Origin: Atopobiaceae bacterium
GTDB lineage: Bacteria > Actinomycetota > Coriobacteriia > Coriobacteriales > Atopobiaceae
Direction: 5' to 3'
Assembly (NCBI GenBank): GCA_022655215.1
Contig: JALCUE010000001.1
Span: forward strand, 1-64,000
DNA: 64,000 nt
Positions 57,540 to 64,000 of this stretch are shown one piece after another. The notes beneath the pieces are model-generated. The model saw only the letters and a list, made by a program, of their open reading frames with translations, was not told where the DNA came from and ran no database searches. How positions within the stretch are numbered: position 1 is the stretch's first letter; every line of letters starts with the position of its first letter. The translations under genes were made by a program, and so were the position numbers.

Positions 57540-58403
57540 ATGGAGCGGATGGACGTCAGCGTATGCGGGTTCGGCGACAACGTCGTGGACAGGTACGTGG
57601 ACATCAAGACCATGTATCCCGGCGGGAACGCCGTGAACTTCGCGGTCTACGCGAAGATGTGCGGTGCGGCGCGTACCGCCTACATGGGGATCTTCGGCAA
57701 CGATGACCCCGCCGAGCACGTCATCGCCTCCCTCGCCGAGGAGGGCGTGGAGACCGTGAAGTGCGAGCAGCTCATAGGTCCCAACGGTGCGTCCTGCAAC
57801 ACCGTGGACGAGACGGGCGACCGCATCTTCCTCGAGTCGAACGAAGGCGGCATCCGCGGGGACTCCCGCTACGTGCTCGATCGCTTCGATCTCGAGTACC
57901 TGCGTCAGTTCGACCTCGTGCACTCGGGCAACTACTGCTTCACGGAGCGCGAGCTCCCCAAGATCAAGGCCGCGGGCATCCCCGTCTCGTTCGACTTCTC
58001 GGATGACTCCCCCTGGGAGTACTACGAGCAAGTCGCCCCGTCCGTCGACTACGCGTTCATGTCGGCGAGCGAGCTTACGGAGGACGAGACGAAGGAGCGC
58101 CTGCAGAAGGTCGTCGCGCTGGGGCCGAGCTTCGCGAGCGCCACGCGCGGGGCCTGGGGCTGCATCGCCTACGACGGCGAGCGTTTCTATCGCCAGCCCT
58201 CCAAGCCCGTCCCGGTCATGAAGGACACCATGGGCGCGGGAGACTCCTTCCTCACGAGCTTCCTGGTGCGGCACATCGCCCTGGGCAAGGATGGCCAACA
58301 CGGATCCGAGGCCATCGAGGCGGCGCTCGACTTCGCGGCCGGGTTCGCCTCGCAGGTCTGCGGGCTCGAGGGCGCCTGGGGACATGGGAAGCGCTACGAG
58401 TAG
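57540..58403 (+). CDS. PfkB family kinase, FrlD (fructoselysine 6-kinase)-like, copy 1
   Basis: A 287-residue kinase starting MERMDVSVCGFGDNVVDRYV. 'GFGDNVVDRYVD..TMYPGGNAVNFAVYAK' (split around 10-39) is nearly the FrlD N-terminus. 'VSFDFSDDSPWEYYEQVAPS' matches the FrlD 'FDFSD' block. 'DTMGAGDSFLTSF' places the catalytic Asp235. It would phosphorylate the sugar C6 of an Amadori-like conjugate before the SIS enzyme cleaves it. The ATG at 57540 with AGGAG is preferred over 57477. It lies 75 nt after the deglycase gene. Confidence 0.86.
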   Translation: MERMDVSVCGFGDNVVDRYVDIKTMYPGGNAVNFAVYAKMCGAARTAYMGIFGNDDPAEHVIASLAEEGVETVKCEQLIGPNGASCNTVDETGDRIFLESNEGGIRGDSRYVLDRFDLEYLRQFDLVHSGNYCFTERELPKIKAAGIPVSFDFSDDSPWEYYEQVAPSVDYAFMSASELTEDETKERLQKVVALGPSFASATRGAWGCIAYDGERFYRQPSKPVPVMKDTMGAGDSFLTSFLVRHIALGKDGQHGSEAIEAALDFAAGFASQVCGLEGAWGHGKRYE

Positions 58404-58427
58404 ACCCATCCACGAGAGGAGAGTCGC

Positions 58428-59225
58428 ATGGACGAGAAGGTCGTGGCGGTCGGCTTCTGCTGCGCTGACGTGTATGAGAAGCTCGGCGTCTTCTATCCCA
58501 CGGGAAACGGCATCGACTGGGGCGTGCACCTCTCCCGAATGGGAGTGGACGTCTCGGCGGTGAGCGTGGTCGGTACCGACGAGTACGGCAGGAGGATGCG
58601 TGAGGCCCTCTCGGCCGAGGGCATCGACGTGAGCCACCTCCGCCAGGAGCCAGGGGACACCTGCGTCATGCTGATGGACCTCAGGAACGGCACGGACAGG
58701 GTGCACCTCGAGGAGGTGGAGGGCGTCATGGCCGACTACGCCCTCACCCCCGAGGAGGACGCCTTCGTGCGCACGCACGACATGCTCCACACGGACCTGT
58801 TCGGCAACGTGCTCGACCATCTCCATGGCTGGCATGAGGCGGGCATGGAGGTGGTGATGGACTTCTCCACCTTCAGCGAGGACCCCGACTACCACTGCGA
58901 GGACATCTTCCCCGACGTGGACCACGTCTTCATGTCATACGACAAGGATGACCAGCACATCCGTGACTGGATCCGCCACGTGCAGGGGTTCGGTCCCAAG
59001 ACGGTCTGCGCGACACTCGGGGAGCTTGGCAGCCTCTGCTACGACGGGGAGAGGACCTACGAATGCGGGATCGTGCCCGCCGAGGTCGTGAACACCGTGG
59101 GCGCGGGTGACTCCTACATCGCCGGCTTCACCTACGGTCTTCTCAACGGGTGGGACATACCGGCCTGCATGCGCAAGGGCTCCGAGGTGTCCTCCCAGGT
59201 CATCCAGAAGTTCGAGCCGTACTAG
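58428..59225 (+). CDS. PfkB family kinase, FrlD-like, copy 2
   Basis: A 265-residue kinase. 'AVGFCCADVYEKLGVFYPTG' and 'NGIDWGVHLSRMGVDVSAVS' form the substrate lid, with the usual GGN replaced by TGNGID. 'RVHLEEVEGVMADYALTPEE' recalls the FrlD 'EGVMADfaLseeD' block, and 'NTVGAGDSYIAGFTYGLLNG' carries the catalytic Asp. It is only distantly similar to copy 1, so the two kinases probably differ in substrate. The altered glycine motif in the sugar loop supports a changed specificity. It is 24 nt after copy 1. Confidence 0.83.
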   Translation: MDEKVVAVGFCCADVYEKLGVFYPTGNGIDWGVHLSRMGVDVSAVSVVGTDEYGRRMREALSAEGIDVSHLRQEPGDTCVMLMDLRNGTDRVHLEEVEGVMADYALTPEEDAFVRTHDMLHTDLFGNVLDHLHGWHEAGMEVVMDFSTFSEDPDYHCEDIFPDVDHVFMSYDKDDQHIRDWIRHVQGFGPKTVCATLGELGSLCYDGERTYECGIVPAEVVNTVGAGDSYIAGFTYGLLNGWDIPACMRKGSEVSSQVIQKFEPY

Positions 59226-59235
59226 GAGGAGCCGC

Positions 59236-60093
59236 ATGATCATCGACATGCACGTCCATCCCCTGCTCTATGACGCCATCTACGACGAGGACGGGTTCTC
59301 GTCCTGGGAGCGGGAGTTCGGCATGGGGCTCATGGGGCCCATGGGCTATGACGAGGTCCTCGTGGAGATGGACGTGGGCGGAATAGACCGTTCGGTCCTC
59401 CTGCCCCTCGACCTCACGACGACGGCCGGCATCACCGTCGCCTCGAACGAGCAGGTGCGCTCCATCGTGTCCGACCATCCCGACCGCTTCGTCGGCTTCG
59501 CGAGCGTGGACCCGCATCGTGAGGACGCCGCCGCCGTGGTGGAGGGGGCCTTCTCTGAAGGGTGCGCCGCTGGTCTCGCGCTCAACCCCGCCAAGCAGGG
59601 TTTCTCCGTGGACGAGGCTTGCATGGACCCCATCTTCGAGCTCTGCGAGCGTTTCGACCGACCCATCATGTTCCATGCGGGCATGTCATGGGAGCCCGGG
59701 GCGCTTGCCGTCGACTCCCATCCGCTCCTCTTCGAGCGTGCCATCGCCGCCCACCCGAGCGTCCGCATGTGCCTCGCCCACTTCGCCTGGCCATGGGTGC
59801 GTGAGATGGTCATGCTCATGCTCAAGTACCCGAACGTCTACACGGACACCTCCGTGCTCTACCTCGACTCGCCCGAGGAGTCGATCAGGAGGTTGTTCAC
59901 CGTGGACATGGGACCGCTCTGGGTCGAGCGAAGCCTGTCGAGTCAGGTGATGTTCGCGAGCAACACGCCGCGGTTCCGTGCCTTCAAGATACGGCGCGCT
60001 CTCGATCAGGTCGAGATGTCCGATTCGACGCGCGAGGCGATCATGGGTGGCAACGCCCTGAGGTTCCTCGGCGTGAGGGAGTGTGATCTGTGA
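59236..60093 (+). CDS. Amidohydrolase_2 family TIM-barrel hydrolase with Asn at the usual metal Asp
   Basis: A 285-residue protein. 'MIIDMHVHPL' has the intact HxH (His6, His8), and 'PIMFHAG' (His147) and 'CLAHFAWPW' (His182) follow at the normal spacing. The late conserved Asp, normally in '(G/S)(S/T)DyP', is replaced by Asn243 in 'MFASNTPRFR'. The family hydrolyses C-N bonds or decarboxylates aromatic acids; activity may be changed or metal-poor here. The start at 59236 follows TAGGAGGAG, within 10 nt of the kinase stop; the longer reading overlaps the kinase and is not credible. Confidence 0.8.
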   Translation: MIIDMHVHPLLYDAIYDEDGFSSWEREFGMGLMGPMGYDEVLVEMDVGGIDRSVLLPLDLTTTAGITVASNEQVRSIVSDHPDRFVGFASVDPHREDAAAVVEGAFSEGCAAGLALNPAKQGFSVDEACMDPIFELCERFDRPIMFHAGMSWEPGALAVDSHPLLFERAIAAHPSVRMCLAHFAWPWVREMVMLMLKYPNVYTDTSVLYLDSPEESIRRLFTVDMGPLWVERSLSSQVMFASNTPRFRAFKIRRALDQVEMSDSTREAIMGGNALRFLGVRECDL

Positions 60094-60521
60094 TGGTGAA
60101 GCTCGAGACGCTGAGATATCTCTCCACCGAGACCGACCAGTTCATCAAGATCACCGATGACGTGTTGCGGGTGGCGCGGGAGAGCGGCGTCCGCGACGGG
60201 TTGGTGGCGGTCATAAGCGCCCACACCACCACGGGGATAGTGGTGAACGAGGGGCTGCCCTGCGTGGAGAAGGACCTCGGCTCGACCTTGGACAGACTCG
60301 TCCCCCTGGACGAGCCCTATGCCCATGCCCACTTCCTGCCGAGCTACGGCGCCACGGGGAACAACTCCTGCGGGCACATCAAGAGCATGCTCGTTGGGAA
60401 CTCCTGCATGTTCCCCATCGCCGACGGCGAGGTGGTCCGCGGAGGCGCCCAGGACGTCTACCTCGCGGAGTTCGATGGTCCGCAGGCCCGGAAGGTGCAT
60501 GTGGAGGTCATCGGGGAGTAG
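60093..60521 (+). CDS. YjbQ family protein (UPF0047)
   Basis: A 142-residue protein. 'SAHTTTGIVVNEGLP' (about 43-57), 'HAHFLPSYGATGNNSCGHIK' (about 76-95, with the conserved 'GhiKs') and 'LVGNSCMFPIADGEVV' are the YjbQ signatures. YjbQ homologues have weak thiamin-phosphate synthase activity and are often annotated as secondary thiamine-phosphate synthases; the true role is unknown. It overlaps the amidohydrolase stop by TGATG and ends the operon. Its inclusion hints at a dephosphorylation or phosphate-transfer side step (inference). Confidence 0.86.
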   Translation: MVKLETLRYLSTETDQFIKITDDVLRVARESGVRDGLVAVISAHTTTGIVVNEGLPCVEKDLGSTLDRLVPLDEPYAHAHFLPSYGATGNNSCGHIKSMLVGNSCMFPIADGEVVRGGAQDVYLAEFDGPQARKVHVEVIGE

Positions 60522-60578
60522 GCCGCCCGGTCTTGGCGCCTCCTCGCAGGGACGAACACGAGATCGCGGGTGATTCCG

Positions 60579-60613
60579 GCCTGCATCGCGTTATCCTCTG
60601 ACGCGATGCAGGC
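60579..60613 (+). promoter_or_regulatory. Inverted repeat around a -10-like loop upstream of the acetyltransferase
   Basis: A perfect 12-bp stem (60579-60590 with 60602-60613) flanks 'TTATCCTCTGA'. Its 3' side is 27 nt before the start codon. It could be an operator overlapping the promoter or a weak terminator of the preceding operon. The decayed duplicate at 40187 keeps the pairing with different bases. Confidence 0.55.
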
Positions 60614-60640
60614 TGCGTGACTTGTCGGAGGGTCGGTCCC

Positions 60641-61150
60641 ATGCGGATGGTGTTCCAGGAGCGTCTCGACGACGCGCTCGCCCCCGAGGTGCTGCGCATC
60701 CTCGAGAGGTGCGATGCCGACTTCGTCCCGCCCCTCTCGGCAAGGTCGTCCACCCATCAGACGGCGCTCACGGGGCTGACCGCGTCCGGGGGAGTTCAAG
60801 GCTACTTCGACGAGCTCAGGGGTCAGCCATTCGTCCTCGCACTCGATGGAGACCACGTCATCGGCTTCCTCTCCTTCATACCTGGCTACAGCCTCCACGG
60901 CGAGGTCCGCGGCGACTACGTGACGACCGTCTGCACGCTTCCCGAGCGACGTGGCGAGGGCATCGCGACCGCCCTCTACGGACGGCTCGAGGAGCTGACC
61001 AGGCCCCACACCCTCCTGATCAGGACCTGGTCCACCAACGAGGGCCAGGTCTGCCTTCTCGGCAGGCTTGGATTCGTGCTGGTGGAGAGGGTCATCGACG
61101 ACAGAGGGCCGGGTGTGGACACCCTCTATCTCGCCAAGGGCGAGGTCTGA
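60641..61150 (+). CDS. GNAT family N-acetyltransferase
   Basis: A 169-residue GNAT. The first 45 residues ('MRMVFQERLDDALAPEVLRI...') form a helical lead. Acetyl-CoA motif A is 'YVTTVCTLPERRGEGIATAL' (about 104-123, the R/Q-x-x-G-x-G/A equivalent RRGEGIA). 'LLIRTWSTNEGQVCLLGRLG' and 'FVLVERVIDD' are motif B and the closing strand. The acceptor is unknown. GGAGGG precedes the start at 60641. A truncated, diverged copy of its 5' end lies at 40242 in this window. Confidence 0.87.
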   Translation: MRMVFQERLDDALAPEVLRILERCDADFVPPLSARSSTHQTALTGLTASGGVQGYFDELRGQPFVLALDGDHVIGFLSFIPGYSLHGEVRGDYVTTVCTLPERRGEGIATALYGRLEELTRPHTLLIRTWSTNEGQVCLLGRLGFVLVERVIDDRGPGVDTLYLAKGEV

Positions 61151-61377
61151 GGGAGCAGGTCCGGGAGCAGGTCCGTCAACGACTTGTCGCCTAGTCGGGC
61201 CTCGCACGTCGGCGTCCGCCGGCCCAACGCATGCGTCTGCATAATAATTTGCAGGTCAACACCCATTTTCAGCACAATCTAAGCTAGAGTGGCAGCTATA
61301 TGAATGTAATCTGATTGCATTCTTCTGTCGTAGGTGGCGAGGGGAGTCCCCCACGCCTTCGGGGATTGGTGGGTCGC
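61151..61377 (+). promoter_or_regulatory. Leader region of the third adhesin
   Basis: 227 bp. AT-rich promoter-like sequence lies at about 61240-61310. GAATGTAATC-T-GATTGCATTC (61302-61322, one mismatch) is a palindrome. The last 60 nt are GC-rich with nested short complementary blocks (GGCGAGGGGA/TCCCCCACGCC around 61338-61358, then CCTTCGGGG). Ribosome site GGTGGG ends 4 nt before the ATG and could be buried in the fold. No known riboswitch was recognised. Confidence 0.45.
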
Positions 61378-64000
61378 ATGAACGGTCGCATGAGCGGGGT
61401 CTGGCGGAAGCACAGGAACGGCGTCTACAAGGTGCTGTCGTTCGTCCTGAGCTTCCTGATGGTGTTCAACCAGCTCAACGTCGAGTCCTGGGCGGCGCCT
61501 CTGGTGAGCGATGCCATGAGCCAGGAGACCTCGGCGGTCTCGGCCCAGGCCGATGGCGACACGGCCGATCCCGGCTCCGCTTCCGCAGTGGACGCCACGT
61601 CCGCCGCCGACTCCGACGCCTCGGCCCCTGAGACGACCGCCGCCGATGCGAGCTCGACGCCCGCCTCCTCCGACGAGGGCTCGTCCGCGGCCACCACACC
61701 CGACCCTGCCGCGACCCAGTCCGTCATCGACGCGCTCCCCGACGCGTCGGCCGACGGCTTCGAGGTCACCTCCGACAACCATGACGCCCTCACCCAGAAG
61801 GCGAACGCCGCCTCCCAGGCCGTGTCCTCCTTCGTGGACGCCGGCGGGGACGAGTCCAGGCTGGACGAGACCCGCCTCGACGCGCTCACCGCGGCCCTCG
61901 CCGCCTACCAGGGCGATACGGGTATCTCCGCGGCCGCCGTGGGCGACGTGTACTGGAACCCCGACTCCGTCACCCAGACCAATCCTGACGGCTCGATCAA
62001 GACCAAGGGCGGAAGCGACTCCTACGACGGCTCCTCGGCCGCCTATCCCGTGCTCACGTGGGCGAAGGCCAAGAGCCTGGCCCTGGGCGGCTCCGGCACC
62101 GTCATCATCATGTCCACCGTCAACATGACCGACAACTCGGCCGGCATCACCAGCACCTTCACCATGGATGGCGCCGACAGCCTGGGCAACGCCGCCATCA
62201 CCCTCGAGCAGTACGAGGGCAGTCCCGAGGAGATGTTCCTGGTCGCCCCTGGCTGCCAGCTCACGTTGAAGGACATCGACCTCCGCGCCGCCGCCGGCTA
62301 TGAGAGCTCCACCATGATCCGCCTGGCCCAGTCCCTCGAGTCCGATCCCACCACGTCGGGCATCCTCGCGCTCGACCAGAACGTCTCGATCACGGGCAAC
62401 GTGCAGATAGAGACCAACGCCAAGAGCCAGACCAACATGGCTCACATCGTTGTCACCGATGCCTTCCGTGCGAACCCGCCCACGAGCAAGGTGAGTCTGT
62501 ACTGCAGCGACATCAACGACAGCCAGGTCTATGACCGGGCCGACGTGGTCGTGCCCACCACCGACACGGGTGACGAGCATCTCGTCGACTACTTCTCGCT
62601 CTCCTCCCTGAACACCGATGCCGAGTGGTCCGTCCGCCAGCACCTGAACGACGACTCGACCACCACCAACGCGCTCCAGCTCTATCGCGTGTACAAGTAC
62701 ACGGCCGTCTACGTGAACGGCCAGACGGGTTCGGATGACAACTTCGGCGGGAACTGCTCGTACCCCGTCAAGACCTTCGACCGGGCCAAGCAGATCGTGC
62801 AGGACGAGACGTGGCTCGACACCGTCACCGAGCGCGACATCTACGTCTGCGACACCATCGACGTTTCAGGTACGGAGAGCTGGGACCTGTCGGATTGCGC
62901 CACATACGGGACGAAGATGTTGAGCTGCCCGAACCCCGACGACAAGCATGACGTCGTGGACACCATGGTCTGCGTCAAGGACGGCGGCAGCCTCACCACG
63001 AAGGGCATGACCATCGAGCATGACGAGTCGGCCGCGGCCAGCGTGAACGTCTCCGTCGAGGCTGGCGGCACCTACACGCTCGACGAGGGGACCGTCCTCA
63101 CCGGTGGTGACGCGGTCAAGCAGGGCACCGGCATCAAGGTGGTCGGCGCCTCCGGCAAGACCACCAAGGTGAGCCTCGAGGGTGCTGCCTCCACCACCAA
63201 GGTCACCAACAGGAGCCAGGGCCTGAACGTCACCGGCGTCGCGGGCGAGGAGGGCTCCACGGTCGTCGACATGAGCGGCGCGGCCGTGACCGGCAACAGC
63301 CAGGAGAACTACTTCTCCACCAGCATCAACGGTGGCGGCATGAGCGTGGTCAGTGCCACCCTCACCATGACCGGTGGCAACATCGACTCCAACTACACCA
63401 AGCAGTTCGCCTCCGGCAAGTACGGGACCTCCAACTCGGCGCTCACCGGCGGCGGCGGAATCTATGCCGTGGGTTCGACGCTTGACATCAGCGGCGGTTC
63501 CATCTCGAACAACACCGCCTACGGGTGGAATGGCACCAACTGGGACCGCGCCAGCCATGGCGGCGGCATCTACGCCAAGGGCGGCACCACCATCAACCTT
63601 TCCGGCACGGCAACCATCTCGAGCAACAGCGCGCTCAGGGGCTGCGGCGGCGGCATCTGGCTCTATGACGGAAGCTGCCTGAACATGACCGGCGGCACCA
63701 TCGACTCGAACTACGCTGGCCACGACTGGGACAACTATAACCTGAACAACAACCCCTCAGGTGGTGGCATCGCCGCTTACAATGCCGCCGTCAACATGAG
63801 CGCCGGTACCATCTCTGGCAACACGGCTTCGGGATGCGGCGGTGGCATCGCCGCCTATGAGGCGAATACTTCAGGTGCCTTCGGCTCTACGGTGGGGCTC
63901 AACGTCACCGGGGGGACCATCACGGCGAACGCGGCGCGGATTGGCGGTGGCATCGCCACGCAGGCCGTCGCCAACCTGACCTCCGTCATCGACGACGCCA
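61378..64000 (+). CDS. Third giant beta-helix surface adhesin (3' end outside window)
   Basis: An open frame of 874 codons continues past the window edge. It begins MNGRMSGVWRKHRNGVYKVL and then a hydrophobic stretch (about 18-32) with 'NVESWAAP', a likely signal peptide with a long basic n-region. An Ala/Ser/Asp/Thr-rich linker runs to about residue 140. 'VYWNPDSVTQTNPDGSIKTK' and 'SYDGSSAAYPVLTWAKAKSL' start a passenger domain typical of Coriobacteria adhesins. From about residue 530 the chain becomes a beta-helix with repeated 'GGGMSVVSATLTMTGGNIDS', 'GGGIYAVGSTLDISGGSISN' and 'GGGIWLYDGSCLNMTGGTID' turns. The anchoring end is not seen. Same plan as the adhesins at 8430 and 13584. Confidence 0.82.
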   Translation, partial: MNGRMSGVWRKHRNGVYKVLSFVLSFLMVFNQLNVESWAAPLVSDAMSQETSAVSAQADGDTADPGSASAVDATSAADSDASAPETTAADASSTPASSDEGSSAATTPDPAATQSVIDALPDASADGFEVTSDNHDALTQKANAASQAVSSFVDAGGDESRLDETRLDALTAALAAYQGDTGISAAAVGDVYWNPDSVTQTNPDGSIKTKGGSDSYDGSSAAYPVLTWAKAKSLALGGSGTVIIMSTVNMTDNSAGITSTFTMDGADSLGNAAITLEQYEGSPEEMFLVAPGCQLTLKDIDLRAAAGYESSTMIRLAQSLESDPTTSGILALDQNVSITGNVQIETNAKSQTNMAHIVVTDAFRANPPTSKVSLYCSDINDSQVYDRADVVVPTTDTGDEHLVDYFSLSSLNTDAEWSVRQHLNDDSTTTNALQLYRVYKYTAVYVNGQTGSDDNFGGNCSYPVKTFDRAKQIVQDETWLDTVTERDIYVCDTIDVSGTESWDLSDCATYGTKMLSCPNPDDKHDVVDTMVCVKDGGSLTTKGMTIEHDESAAASVNVSVEAGGTYTLDEGTVLTGGDAVKQGTGIKVVGASGKTTKVSLEGAASTTKVTNRSQGLNVTGVAGEEGSTVVDMSGAAVTGNSQENYFSTSINGGGMSVVSATLTMTGGNIDSNYTKQFASGKYGTSNSALTGGGGIYAVGSTLDISGGSISNNTAYGWNGTNWDRASHGGGIYAKGGTTINLSGTATISSNSALRGCGGGIWLYDGSCLNMTGGTIDSNYAGHDWDNYNLNNNPSGGGIAAYNAAVNMSAGTISGNTASGCGGGIAAYEANTSGAFGSTVGLNVTGGTITANAARIGGGIATQAVANLTSVIDDA

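Noticed and set aside
56340-58925. Open antisense frame of about 860 codons on the minus strand.
   Set aside because: It runs antisense through four well-supported genes, has low-complexity Val/His/Glu/Arg composition, and is a by-product of GC-rich codon bias.

Overview
The window reads as a chromosomal segment from a high-GC anaerobe of the Coriobacteriia, probably close to Olsenella/Atopobiaceae. That is inference from base composition, from very large beta-helix surface proteins ending in Spy0128/CnaB-like domains, from a lactate dehydrogenase/Etf cluster, and from FMN and Fe-S redox enzymes. No rRNA, tRNA, phage or insertion sequence was recognised.

Layout. 1-8.3 kb: a transketolase-like C-terminus, DegV, a divergent GntR(FCD) regulator facing a dimethylarginine-hydrolase-like gene and an APC antiporter, a Tat-lipoprotein GH25 lysozyme, a zinc-ribbon membrane protein, yjdF and a glutathione peroxidase. 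8.4-18 kb: two divergent giant surface adhesins. 18.1-21.8 kb: a D-lactate dehydrogenase - EtfB - EtfA(ferredoxin) operon that fits an electron-confurcating lactate oxidase. 22-27 kb: an Fe-S aldo/keto reductase, an AbrB antitoxin with a broken ParE-like toxin, an FMN reductase, a membrane protein and an MFS exporter. 27.3-39.9 kb: a defense island holding a methylase-specificity fusion, a GmrSD/DUF262-RAMA nuclease followed in frame by a broken DUF4268 domain, AbiH, type I HsdS/HsdM/HsdR, and small accessory genes; several parts are visibly AT-richer than the flanks. 40-46.5 kb: a decayed duplicate of an acetyltransferase found intact at 60.6 kb, a SHOCT protein, then a DeoR-controlled galactitol-type PTS operon with two class II aldolases. 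46.6-60.5 kb: a large catabolic locus under an FrlR-like GntR/UTRA regulator. 60.6-64 kb: the acetyltransferase and the start of a third giant adhesin that runs off the window.

The most interesting region is 46.6-60.5 kb. It contains homologues of FrlB (SIS deglycase), FrlC (two tandem TIM-barrel epimerases), FrlD (two PfkB kinases) and FrlR. These are joined by a YfcC-type carrier, an esterase, two amidohydrolases with atypical metal ligands, YjbQ, and a divergent arm of BtpA, FGGY kinase and a zinc-ribbon membrane protein. The palindrome ACGT(A/C)-N4-(T/A)ACGT occurs four times, upstream of three transcription starts (btpA, the carrier and the amidohydrolase operon), which ties the whole block to one regulator. 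I read it as an expanded Amadori-type (fructoselysine-like) conjugate degradation system of unknown substrate.
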